Assembly: GCA_964429715.1 (NCBI GenBank)
Contig: CAYSCV010000004.1
Location: 1-31,984, forward strand
Direction: 5' to 3'
Length of the DNA: 31,984 nt
DNA from: JACPNA01 sp964429715
GTDB taxonomy: Archaea; Nanobdellota; Nanobdellia; Woesearchaeales; GW2011-AR9
A model generated the notes under the pieces. It saw nothing but the letters and a program-made list of their open reading frames with translations. It did not search any database and had not been told where the DNA came from. Made by a program: the position numbers and the translations under genes. Below, in pieces: positions 21,774 through 29,806 of the stretch; the first letter of the stretch is position 1, and every line of letters begins with the position of its first letter.

Positions 21774-24700
21774 ATGACAGATAAAAAAATAGGGATATAT
21801 ATTATAACAATCTTTGTACTTTTGTTTAGCTTAATCAATATGATTACCATGATCACCCTTACTGGTAAAGCTGTTGACAGCAATCAAGGTCAAGCATCTC
21901 TCTGCAACAACAACCCTCCCATCCTACCCAGCATTTCCACCCAACGCGGCCACTTCAACACCCCCTTCAATCTCCATATCAACGGCACCGACTACCAGAC
22001 ATTAACCTATTATGACAATGTGAGTGTGTTTAACATCAACTCTAGTACCGGTATGATAAATTTCACCCCCTTTAGAACAGATACCGCTCGGTATAATGTT
22101 CTCATCACCGCCTCCGATGACGCCTCCAGCTGCCCGTTAAACGAAACAATCTCATTCATCTTTGACATCAACAATTCCGTACCTGTATTTTCTGGCGTCA
22201 TTCAAAACCAGACTTGGGAAGAAAACGTCTGGTTGATTGCCTTTGATTTAGATGACTACTTCTCCGACCCCGACAACGACCTATTAAATTATACATATAT
22301 TATTACCGACTATGAAAACGACACTCTGGGTGGCGTTATCAACGTCAGCATCAACAACAACCATAACAGTGCAAATCATGGAAGAGTCACATTTAAACCT
22401 CGAAAAAATTGGGTTGGACTAGCGTACGTGCAATTTATCGCAAACGATTCAGTAAACACATCTAATCCCTATTCAAATAATATAACATTAAACATCACAA
22501 CAGATCGCGATGTCACCATCCCTGGCCTCACAATTAACTCTAATCCCTACCAAAACAGCACTAAATTATGGTTCAAACTCAACACCTCTTTAACTGAAAC
22601 GGGAAGTATCCTCTACAGCTTAAATAACCAATCAAATAAAACTGTTTGTACTTCCTGTACGAGCAGTGAAAGTTACATCAACATCACACATTTCGGTATT
22701 CAAAATCTAACTGTATACGGTATCGACACCGCAGGTAACATCAACGTTTCATTTATCACCATGAACATCGTTCTCGACAGTGATGGCGATTGGATTCCCG
22801 ACACTGCTGAAACCGATGCAGATAATGATGGTATCCTTGATAATGTCGATGTTGTTATCGGAAATAGAAGCAATATCTTTGCCAATTATATTCCAACATT
22901 GCGTTTAACAATCGATGGCTCAGAAAATATTGCCCAACAATACACCTCAACCATTACCGTTAACATAACCAATAGCACTCATTCGTTGGTTGAATTTACG
23001 TATGACACTGCGAAAAATATGACTCTTCGATTAGCTAATATTATTCTCACCAAACAATTCTCAGGTGCTGCTAATGGCAGCCTCCTCATTTCCGGCTTAA
23101 ATCTAACCGTAGGCGCAACAAAAACATTCTATCTTGAAAAATTATTATATTCCAACCGCACCTGCATTAAAGACGCCGAAATAGAAAAAATTTCAGAAAT
23201 AAGTTCATCTTGTACCGGATCATACGAATCTATTCTCCCCTGCCCCGGATCAAATGAAAGTTATAGCTGCACCGATGCCGGATATGCATATCGAATCACT
23301 GGATTAAATCATTCCGGTGCTGTAGAAATCGGTGCCGTAAGTTCTAGCAGCAGCTCAAGCAGCAGTTCATCTAGTTCCAGTAGTTCTTCTTCCTCAAGTT
23401 CCGGAGGCGGTGGTGGAGGCGGCGGAGGAAGTAGTACGATCATAGAAAAGAAAGTAGAAGTTATATCAGAAAAGATTATTGAAGTACTAAAAGGACCAAA
23501 TTGCGTTCCAGATAAAAAATGTCCTGCCTGGGATAGCTGTACCTCTACTCAACAACAAACAAGAACCTGTATTGAAGTAAGATCAAATTGTAAAGTACTT
23601 GAAGTGATAGAACAACAACCCTGCACCTGCCAAGCACAATGGGAATGTACTGGTTGGAACCCCCAAACATGTTCAGAAGGCGACATCCAAACACGATCCT
23701 GCAGAGATGTAAACAATTGTGGCTCCGTTGTCAGTCTCCCTTTGGGAAAAAGTTGTAATGGCGATCTAATCCAACAAGCTCAGCTTCAAACACCATCCAA
23801 ACTAGATTCAAAAGTGATCGGCTCATTAAAATGGATCATCATATTTATAGGACTCGCAATAATAATCCTCCTCATTTTAATGATCTTATTATTCCGCAAA
23901 AAAGACCGCAAAAACGTCACCATCAACATCGACAAAGGCAAAATTGAACTTACCGGCAACCCTACAAAACAAGACATCAAAACACACCTCACAAAGCGCC
24001 AAGCCATCGCCATCAGCAAAGGTGACGTCTACATCGAAAAAGAAGACGAAAACAAATGGCGCGACGAAATAACTCACGAACAACAACAACTCCAACAACA
24101 AGAAAGAAAACTAACTCAGCGCGAACAACGCCAAGAACAATACGACACCCTCTATCGCAAAAAACTAAACCAAGAATTCCTCACCCATGAACAACTCATG
24201 CAAAAAGAAGAATCGCAGCAACGCCTCTGGCTTCAAAAACAACAAGAAAAATTAGAACTAGAACAAGAACAACAACGTCAAGAACAAGAACGAGTACAAC
24301 AAATAGAACAAAGAGAAAAGAAACGTTTCCAACAACAACAAAAAATAATCAGAGTAGAAGAAAAAACACGACAAAACGCCCAAAATTCTCTGCGCTGGCG
24401 CCAACGTCTCTTATTATTCAAATCCTTCCTGGGTGTAATAGGATTACATAAAACCCCCGAACAACGCATCTCCCTTGCCAAAGAAAACCTCTTAATAGAA
24501 AAAGAACGCTTACGTCTAGAAGAAGAACGACAGCAATGGAACATAGAACGACGAAAAAGAGAAAAACAAGAAATTGAACGCGAACGCATGAAACGCATCA
24601 AAGAACAACAACAGATACAACAGATTCAGGAACAACAAGAAAAAGAAGAACAAAATCTAAAGTGGCAGCAAGAACAACAACATGACAAAGACAAAAAACG

Positions 24701-25844
24701 CCATCTCCAACTCCAAACAGAACAGCAGCAAAATACATACATTCAAAACAAAAAACAACAAAAACTCTCAATCACCAAACAACAATATCAACAGCAGCTC
24801 TTACAGCAAAAAGCGCAAGAAGAGAAAGAACAACAAGAACAAGAACAAACACAAAAATGGCTCAACGAAAAAAGAAAAGATAAAGATAAAGAAGAACACA
24901 TTTACTTAAAAGAACAACAACGCACCAGTACCTCAAAATTCTTCAAAGAAATCCTTCATTCTATTGGAATATATAAAACACCGCAAGAAAAACAATACGA
25001 CCAAGAACTGCAAACAACACGGCAATATCAAAAAATCAAACAGGAAAGAGAAAAGATAAAAATTCAACAACAGCAAGAACAAGAAAGAATACAACAACAA
25101 CAAGAACAGCAACAAGAACAGCAACAACAAGAGATAGAAATCGAACGTCAACGCCAACAACTACGACTACAAGAACAAAAAAGAAAAGAACAAATATCTT
25201 ATACACAACAAACAAAACAACAACAAATACTACTACAACAACAAGAATTATCCTGGGAGCTCGAACAACAACGTGACCGTGACCAAAAACGCCATCTCCA
25301 ACTGCAAAAAGAACAGCAGCAAAATACATACATTCAAACCAGAAAACAACAAACGCTAAGCTGGAAAGAACAACAATATCAGCAACAGCTCCAACAGCAA
25401 GACATACCAATTCAATCACAACAAAATAAATTACGCTGGCAAAACGAACAGAGGAGTGACCAAGACCAAAAACAACACCTTTTTCTTGCAAAACAACAAC
25501 ACCAAGAAAAGATTCATTACCTCAAAGAATTCCTCCAACTACTCGGCCTAAAAAAATCCCCCCAACAACAAGAACGAGAAATTCTAATCAATCAAAAACA
25601 ACAGTTGGAACAACTCAAATACCAAATAAAACAAGAACAACTAGAACAACAATTAGCACATCCCTCACAACAGCAATACCGGCCGCAGCAGCAAAAAAAC
25701 AATCAAACACTCTCCCCTCCTACACCCGCCACTATGTCACCAAAATATCAATCCACCTCAATCAAAAATACGCCTGCCCAAACAAAAAAACGCTACGATT
25801 TAAATTACATCGAACAAGAACTAGAAAAAATAAGAAATAAATAA
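21774..25844 (+). CDS. giant surface protein with Gln-rich cytoplasmic coiled coil
   Basis: 1356 residues, uncharacterised. Order: membrane segment (about 7-26), LTGKAVDS (about 29-36), cadherin-like domains (about 45-250), a beta domain, a calcium-binding thrombospondin-3-like motif 'DSDGDWIPDTAETDADNDG' (about 338-356), a PGF-pre-PGF-like domain to about 520, a run of 21 Ser then 9 Gly, a Cys-rich thrombospondin-1-like module (about 575-665, 'WECTGWNPQTCSEGDIQTRS'), a second membrane segment (about 687-707), then 650 cytoplasmic residues very rich in Gln, Glu, Lys and Arg that should form a long coiled coil. In it the motif [FL]KxxLxxxGxxK[ST]P recurs three times (about 882, 1056, 1250). 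The end 'YDLNYIEQELEKIRNK' matches the end of the 1784-residue protein. A membrane-to-cytoplasm scaffold is inferred. Confidence 0.85.
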   Translation: MTDKKIGIYIITIFVLLFSLINMITMITLTGKAVDSNQGQASLCNNNPPILPSISTQRGHFNTPFNLHINGTDYQTLTYYDNVSVFNINSSTGMINFTPFRTDTARYNVLITASDDASSCPLNETISFIFDINNSVPVFSGVIQNQTWEENVWLIAFDLDDYFSDPDNDLLNYTYIITDYENDTLGGVINVSINNNHNSANHGRVTFKPRKNWVGLAYVQFIANDSVNTSNPYSNNITLNITTDRDVTIPGLTINSNPYQNSTKLWFKLNTSLTETGSILYSLNNQSNKTVCTSCTSSESYINITHFGIQNLTVYGIDTAGNINVSFITMNIVLDSDGDWIPDTAETDADNDGILDNVDVVIGNRSNIFANYIPTLRLTIDGSENIAQQYTSTITVNITNSTHSLVEFTYDTAKNMTLRLANIILTKQFSGAANGSLLISGLNLTVGATKTFYLEKLLYSNRTCIKDAEIEKISEISSSCTGSYESILPCPGSNESYSCTDAGYAYRITGLNHSGAVEIGAVSSSSSSSSSSSSSSSSSSSSSGGGGGGGGGSSTIIEKKVEVISEKIIEVLKGPNCVPDKKCPAWDSCTSTQQQTRTCIEVRSNCKVLEVIEQQPCTCQAQWECTGWNPQTCSEGDIQTRSCRDVNNCGSVVSLPLGKSCNGDLIQQAQLQTPSKLDSKVIGSLKWIIIFIGLAIIILLILMILLFRKKDRKNVTINIDKGKIELTGNPTKQDIKTHLTKRQAIAISKGDVYIEKEDENKWRDEITHEQQQLQQQERKLTQREQRQEQYDTLYRKKLNQEFLTHEQLMQKEESQQRLWLQKQQEKLELEQEQQRQEQERVQQIEQREKKRFQQQQKIIRVEEKTRQNAQNSLRWRQRLLLFKSFLGVIGLHKTPEQRISLAKENLLIEKERLRLEEERQQWNIERRKREKQEIERERMKRIKEQQQIQQIQEQQEKEEQNLKWQQEQQHDKDKKRHLQLQTEQQQNTYIQNKKQQKLSITKQQYQQQLLQQKAQEEKEQQEQEQTQKWLNEKRKDKDKEEHIYLKEQQRTSTSKFFKEILHSIGIYKTPQEKQYDQELQTTRQYQKIKQEREKIKIQQQQEQERIQQQQEQQQEQQQQEIEIERQRQQLRLQEQKRKEQISYTQQTKQQQILLQQQELSWELEQQRDRDQKRHLQLQKEQQQNTYIQTRKQQTLSWKEQQYQQQLQQQDIPIQSQQNKLRWQNEQRSDQDQKQHLFLAKQQHQEKIHYLKEFLQLLGLKKSPQQQEREILINQKQQLEQLKYQIKQEQLEQQLAHPSQQQYRPQQQKNNQTLSPPTPATMSPKYQSTSIKNTPAQTKKRYDLNYIEQELEKIRNK

Positions 25845-25881
25845 GATAAATATTATAAAGAAACTCCCCTCTCACAAAAAA

Positions 25882-27612
25882 ATGGACATCCGCCAACAAT
25901 TATGCCTTGTACTACAGCACGAAACAAAACTTCCATTAGAAGAAATTCAACTCCTTCTCGCTATTCCTCCAGACGCAAAAATGGGCGATTACGCTTTTCC
26001 CTGCTTTAAACTCACCACAACATTAAACAAAAACCCCAAAGAAGCCGCAACAAAACTCCAAACACAACTACAAAAACATCTCCCTGAATACATCGAACGC
26101 ACTGAAATAAATGGCCCCTATCTCAATTTTTTTCTAAATTACCACATCGTTGCCAAAAATACTTTACAAGAAATCAAAAAAAAAAATAAAACCTACGGTG
26201 CCGGGAAAACCAAAAAAAATATCGTCATTGAATACTGCGGCCCAAATACCAATAAACCGTTGCATTTAGGTCATATGCGTAATATGGCCATTGGCAACGC
26301 CATCTCTCGCCTCTCCACTTTTTGTGGCAACACGGTGCATCCTGTCAATATCATCAACGATCGCGGCATCCACATCTGCCAATCCATGCTCGCCTACCAA
26401 AAATGGGGTAAAAACAAAAAACCAGACAAAAAAGGCGACCATTTCGTTGGCGACTATTACGTTTTATTCGCCAAAGCCCTGCAAGAACACCCCGAACTCA
26501 AAGACGAAGCTCAGCAGCTGCTCCAAGCCTGGGAAGACAAAGACAAAGATACCCACAAATTATGGAAAGAAATGACCAACTGGGTGCTTAAAGGCTTCGC
26601 TGAAACATATAAACGCTTCGGCATCTCATTTGAAAAAGAATATTTTGAATCAAATCATTACGAACAAGGCCGCGATCTTGCCCTAGAAGGCCTAAAAAAA
26701 GGCATCTTTATCAAAAACGACGACAAATCTATCCTCGCTAAACTCGAAACCTACAAAATCCCTGATAAAATCATCCTCCGCGCTGACGGCACAAGCATCT
26801 ACATCACTCAAGATTTATACCTTGCCCAGCAGCGTTACACCGACTATAAATTCGACCAAATGATCTACGTCGTCGCCTCAGAACAACAACTCCACTTCAA
26901 ACAACTCTTTAAAATTCTTGAACTAATGGAAAAACCATTTGCCAAATCCCTTCATCACCTCAGCTACGGTCTCGTCAACTTACCAAGTGGTAGAATGAAA
27001 TCAAGAGAAGGCACAGTAGTAGACGCCGATGACCTCATGGATGAAATCTCCATGCTTGCCAGAAACGAAGTAACCCTGCGCTATCCAAACATGGAAGAGA
27101 AAGAAAAACAACAACGCGCCGAATTCATCGCTCTTGGCGCAATCAAATTCTTCCTGCTTCGCACCGATCCCATTCGTGACATGGTCTTTAATCCCGAAGA
27201 ATCCATCAGCTTTGACGGCGAAACCGGCCCATATATACAATACACTCACGCCCGCGCCTGTTCTATTCTCCGTAAAGCATCTACATCAACAACGAAAGGA
27301 ATAACAAAAAATTCAACAACCCAAAACATCAAATATGAACTCCTAACTGAAAACGTAGAAAAAAGAATAATTAAATATCTGCTCCAATTTTCCGCCGCCA
27401 TAGAAGAAAGTACCACCCATTTCAAACCCCACCTTTTATGCCGTTTGCTTCTTGACCTCGCCCAATCATTCAACGAATTCTATCATGCCCATCCTGTAAT
27501 TAATGAAAATGAAGAACTAATGCACGCCCGTATAGCCTTAGTCGACGGTGTACGCCAAGTCCTAGAAAACGGCCTAAATCTACTTGGAATCATCGCTCCA
27601 GAAGAGATGTAA
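25882..27612 (+). CDS. argS: arginyl-tRNA synthetase
   Basis: Class I aminoacyl-tRNA synthetase that charges tRNA-Arg with arginine in the cytoplasm. 576 residues, full length. The N-terminal Add-1 domain (about 1-90, 'MGDYAFPCFKL') is followed by the catalytic Rossmann fold with 'VIEYCGPNTNKPLHLGHMRN' (HLGHM at 128-132, the HIGH signature), a KMSK-like loop 'GRMKSREGTVV' (about 370-380), and the helical anticodon-binding DALR domain at the C terminus ('LLLDLAQSFNEFYHAHPV'). It begins 37 bp after the giant surface gene but belongs functionally to the next group. The two downstream genes follow with one-base gaps, which indicates an operon. Confidence 0.97.
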   Translation: MDIRQQLCLVLQHETKLPLEEIQLLLAIPPDAKMGDYAFPCFKLTTTLNKNPKEAATKLQTQLQKHLPEYIERTEINGPYLNFFLNYHIVAKNTLQEIKKKNKTYGAGKTKKNIVIEYCGPNTNKPLHLGHMRNMAIGNAISRLSTFCGNTVHPVNIINDRGIHICQSMLAYQKWGKNKKPDKKGDHFVGDYYVLFAKALQEHPELKDEAQQLLQAWEDKDKDTHKLWKEMTNWVLKGFAETYKRFGISFEKEYFESNHYEQGRDLALEGLKKGIFIKNDDKSILAKLETYKIPDKIILRADGTSIYITQDLYLAQQRYTDYKFDQMIYVVASEQQLHFKQLFKILELMEKPFAKSLHHLSYGLVNLPSGRMKSREGTVVDADDLMDEISMLARNEVTLRYPNMEEKEKQQRAEFIALGAIKFFLLRTDPIRDMVFNPEESISFDGETGPYIQYTHARACSILRKASTSTTKGITKNSTTQNIKYELLTENVEKRIIKYLLQFSAAIEESTTHFKPHLLCRLLLDLAQSFNEFYHAHPVINENEELMHARIALVDGVRQVLENGLNLLGIIAPEEM

Positions 27613-27613
27613 G

Positions 27614-28162
27614 ATGCCAGAAAAGATACAAGAACGCACAAATAATCATTTTACCATCCTCTGCCAACAAAACGGCGGCTGCATGGGCTGCTGCGGCCAT
27701 GATTTCCCAGAAAAAGAAAAAATCAACGAAGCTATTCATCTTAATACCCTAGAATTTAAAGAATCAAATCCCAAAACAACTCCTCAATTCATCCAATTTC
27801 GAGATCGCGCCAGTATATTCGACCTGCGCTTTGGCGTCTGCCGTAATCTTATTAAACTTGATAATACCCAAACAAATACTTTCTCAAATCCTCAATCCGA
27901 TTCCTCCTCCCCCAAGCTAGGCTGCCCTTTACATCCCGCTCGCCATAATAATATCGACTTACGCGAAGGCCATTGCGACATCCATTACTTATGTGACACC
28001 GCGAAATCATTTGCCACCTGGAATCTCAAAAAACAAGAAGAATTTCTCTCATATATAACTGCAAAAAAATTAGATAATATTACATATTCAATCGTGATGG
28101 ATAACGGAGAATTATTAACTGAATTCAAATCAAGCATAAACAACATTAAAAATAAAAAATAA
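27614..28162 (+). CDS. Cys-rich putative metal or Fe-S binding protein
   Basis: 182 residues from the ATG at 27614, one base after the argS stop (an in-frame start within argS is less likely). Cysteines cluster as 'CQQNGGCMGCCGHDF' near residue 16, then FGVC, 'LGCPLHPARH', and 'GHCDIHYLC', nine or so Cys plus His in total. The pattern C-x5-C-x2-CC followed by CPLHP recalls the YkgJ-type zinc/iron-chelating domain, but the match is by eye and not firm. No membrane segment. It lies between argS and cutA with one-base gaps, so it is probably co-translated with both. Metal binding is likely, actual role unknown. Confidence 0.7.
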   Translation: MPEKIQERTNNHFTILCQQNGGCMGCCGHDFPEKEKINEAIHLNTLEFKESNPKTTPQFIQFRDRASIFDLRFGVCRNLIKLDNTQTNTFSNPQSDSSSPKLGCPLHPARHNNIDLREGHCDIHYLCDTAKSFATWNLKKQEEFLSYITAKKLDNITYSIVMDNGELLTEFKSSINNIKNKK

Positions 28163-28163
28163 C

Positions 28164-28523
28164 ATGACCAAATTTATTTTCGTGTATATCACTTGTCCTT
28201 CTGAAGACGTCGCAAAAACCATCGCCAAAACACTTCTCAACCAATCCCTCATCTCCTGCGCCAACTTTTTCCCCATCCAAAGCATGTACTGGTGGAAACA
28301 TAAAATCAAAGAAAGCAACGAATGGGTATTGATTGTAAAAACAACAGCAGAAAATAGTGTTGTGGTACAAGAAAAAGTAGAAAAAATACATCCTTATTCT
28401 ATCCCCTGTATTACTATACTCCCCGTACAACCAAACACTGTATACAAAACCTGGCTTACACAACAACTCACCATAACAAAACATCCCCCTTCTACAAAAC
28501 ACCTCCCACAAAAAAGCATCTAA
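28164..28523 (+). CDS. cutA: CutA1 divalent-cation tolerance protein
   Basis: 119 residues with the ferredoxin-like fold of CutA1, a very stable trimer found in all domains. Diagnostic blocks are 'FVYITCPSEDVAKTIAKTLLNQSLISCAN', 'SMYWWKHKIKESNEWVLIVKT', and 'HPYSIPCITILPV', matching family consensus (CP..Ea..iA..Lve..LaAC.n; S.Y.W.gkie...E..l.iKT; HPYe.P.i). The protein continues about 20 residues beyond the usual end. CutA was first linked to copper tolerance in E. coli, but its function in archaea is unclear. Third gene of the argS operon. Confidence 0.95.
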   Translation: MTKFIFVYITCPSEDVAKTIAKTLLNQSLISCANFFPIQSMYWWKHKIKESNEWVLIVKTTAENSVVVQEKVEKIHPYSIPCITILPVQPNTVYKTWLTQQLTITKHPPSTKHLPQKSI

Positions 28524-28539
28524 CTCCACTGTCGAAATG

Positions 28540-28549
28540 TTTATAAATA
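28540..28549 (+). promoter_or_regulatory. TATA box of the L10e gene
   Basis: TTTATAAATA with GG following, 21-30 bp before the ATG at 28570. The same sequence occurs at 4034-4043. A leaderless transcript is predicted. Confidence 0.65.
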
Positions 28550-28569
28550 GGCTCCTTTTTTAACAGGTT

Positions 28570-29088
28570 ATGGCACGAATACGAAAGTTTTCCGCATATC
28601 AAAATCTAGAACGACCGTACACTCGAATTAGTAAGTTTTCTAAGAAACACTACGTTCGTGGTGGCTTTCCGAGCATCAAAATCGTCAAATTTGATATGGG
28701 AACACAACAAAAAACCTACGACACAACATTATTACTAACTACCAGAGCAAGTATGAACGTACGTCATAACGCAATTGAAGCGGGACGCATGACCACAAAC
28801 AGAATGCTAGAAAAAGCATTAGGAAAAGAATATCATCTACGAGTAAAAATATATCCTTTTCACATTCTTCGCGAAAATCCTTTAGCGTCCGGTGCCGGTG
28901 CTGACCGTATGAGTACAGGTATGCAGAAATCCTATGGAAAAGCAATTAGTGCTGCCGCTCGTGTAAAAGAAGGTCAAACTTTGATGGAACTACGCCTAAA
29001 CAAAGACAAAGCTAAACTTGGTCGTGAAGCACTTGAACGTGGCTCAAGTAAATTTCCATGTCCCTGTAAAGTTATTACCGTGGCGTAA
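28570..29088 (+). CDS. rpl10e: ribosomal protein L10e (uL16)
   Basis: 172-residue large-subunit protein that reaches towards the peptidyl-transferase centre and P-site tRNA, universal uL16 family in its archaeal/eukaryotic form. Characteristic regions are the N-terminal 'YTRISKFSKKHYVRGGFPSIKIVKFDMG', 'HNAIEAGRMTTNRMLEKALG', 'HILRENPLASGAGADRMSTGMQKSYGK' (the flexible loop), and a C terminus 'KFPCPCKVITV'. Length and ends match archaeal L10e. It is a stand-alone gene with a strong TATA box and no ribosome-binding site, so probably leaderless and highly transcribed. Confidence 0.97.
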   Translation: MARIRKFSAYQNLERPYTRISKFSKKHYVRGGFPSIKIVKFDMGTQQKTYDTTLLLTTRASMNVRHNAIEAGRMTTNRMLEKALGKEYHLRVKIYPFHILRENPLASGAGADRMSTGMQKSYGKAISAAARVKEGQTLMELRLNKDKAKLGREALERGSSKFPCPCKVITVA

Positions 29089-29160
29089 GTTCTAATTTGA
29101 AAAATATAACTTAGTTCAATAAATGCATCAAACTGTTGTGATAATAATTAATTTCACTTA

Positions 29161-29511
29161 CTATTTTTTAGTTTTATCACTTTTCTGAAAAGAATTATGC
29201 GCTTTTCGCATCTCAAAATTATGTTGTACACTCTCTACTAATTGCATCCACCATCCTTTCTTATGTGGAGAATACGGCAATCCATAATGCTTATTCAACT
29301 GGTCTAGATCAAATCGAATATCTTTCAAAATTTCTACTTTTTTACGTTCAAAATACACTTTCGACGCCAATAAAATAAGATAAATCCCAAAAATCCCTCC
29401 AAAAATCAGCCCCATCTTAATCAATAACGGCTCTAACGTAGCTACTAACGGCTGTAACACAGCAAAGGGATCAATTTGTCCCGCTTCCAGAAATATCGCC
29501 CCAATCACCAT
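29161..29511 (-). CDS. small conserved-looking membrane protein
   Basis: 116 residues, function unknown. A hydrophobic, probably re-entrant or signal-like start (MVIGAIFLEAGQIDPFAVLQ), one clear membrane helix (about 32-50, 'MGLIFGGIFGIYLILLAS'), then a basic cytoplasmic tail with 'KVEILKDIRFDLDQLNKHYGLPYSPHKKG' and a Lys-rich end. The DQLNxHYG region looks conserved in character. TATA box 21-30 bp upstream, no ribosome-binding site. Convergent with L10e, divergent from tRNA-Gln. Confidence 0.75.
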   Translation of the reverse strand: MVIGAIFLEAGQIDPFAVLQPLVATLEPLLIKMGLIFGGIFGIYLILLASKVYFERKKVEILKDIRFDLDQLNKHYGLPYSPHKKGWWMQLVESVQHNFEMRKAHNSFQKSDKTKK

Positions 29512-29531
29512 AACCTAAATCAAACATCTCA

Positions 29532-29541
29532 CCTTTTTATA
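29532..29541 (-). promoter_or_regulatory. TATA box of the 116-residue membrane protein
   Basis: Minus-strand ATAAAAAGGT, 21-30 bp before the ATG at 29511. Confidence 0.5.
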
Positions 29542-29565
29542 CATTTCGCAAACAACAAAAGAAAA

Positions 29566-29574
29566 TTTTATAAA
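29566..29574 (+). promoter_or_regulatory. TATA box of tRNA-Gln
   Basis: TTTTATAAA lies 28-36 bp before the tRNA 5' end at 29602. Confidence 0.55.
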
Positions 29575-29621
29575 GCCACCTAAAAGCCAACAAGTTATAA
29601 TAGCCCCGTCGTCTAGTGGAC

Positions 29622-29640
29622 ACAATAAAAATGACCACAA
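29622..29640 (+). other. tRNA-Gln intron 1, D loop
   Basis: Nineteen nt in the D loop. Bulge-helix-bulge: GTGG (29616-29619) pairs with CCAC (29635-29638), 5' bulge AC^A, 3' bulge AA^T. The mature loop would be AGTGGACTA. The intron beyond the helix is only a short loop, so it is close to minimal. Exact cut sites could shift by a base. Confidence 0.7.
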
Positions 29641-29679
29641 TAGGATAGAGCCCTTTGGAGGCTTTGACCGCGGTTCGAA

Positions 29680-29723
29680 TAGTAGCGCCCAGAGCAATAA
29701 TGCACCGAACGCTAGTAAGAATG
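29680..29723 (+). other. tRNA-Gln intron 2, T-loop position 59/60
   Basis: Forty-four nt between A59 and T60. Central helix TTCG with AGAA (three Watson-Crick pairs and one G-A), bulges AA^T and TG^T, then an intron stem TAGCG/CGCTA. The site and bulge layout are the same as in intron 2 of tRNA-Phe, and excision restores TTCGAAT. Confidence 0.78.
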
Positions 29724-29737
29724 TCCGCGCGGGGCTA

Positions 29738-29745
29738 TTTTTTTT
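29738..29745 (+). terminator. T8 terminator of tRNA-Gln
   Basis: Eight T residues directly after A73 of tRNA-Gln. Confidence 0.6.
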
Positions 29746-29806
29746 CTTTAAGTTAGTTTAATTTAGAAAAAATAGCTTATAAAAAAAGAACCATTGAACG
29801 CAGAAA

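Larger units (their letters stand above)
29602..29737 (+). tRNA. tRNA-Gln(TTG) with D-loop and T-loop introns
   Basis: Folded by eye. Acceptor AGCCCCG (29602-29608) pairs with CGGGGCT (29730-29736), A73 at 29737. D stem GTCT with GGAT (G-U, U-A, C-G, U-G pairs), anticodon stem GAGCC/GGCTT with the loop CTTTGGA uninterrupted, anticodon TTG at 29655-29657. Variable loop TGAC, T stem CGCGG/CCGCG, mature T loop TTCGAAT. Exons total 73 nt after removal of 19 nt from the D loop (29622-29640) and 44 nt from the T loop (29680-29723). The first pair A-U is usual for archaeal tRNA-Gln. CCA is not encoded. T8 follows at once. Confidence 0.88.

Noticed and set aside
25036..25491. Long minus-strand open frames opposite the Gln-rich tail and other surface genes
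   Set aside because: They are mirror images of repetitive coding DNA (Val/Leu/Phe-rich), with no ribosome-binding site, promoter or recognisable domain.
24060..25700. CRISPR-like or microsatellite array of CAA units
   Set aside because: The repeats are codons of the Gln-rich coiled coil in one open frame, with irregular spacing and no unique spacers.
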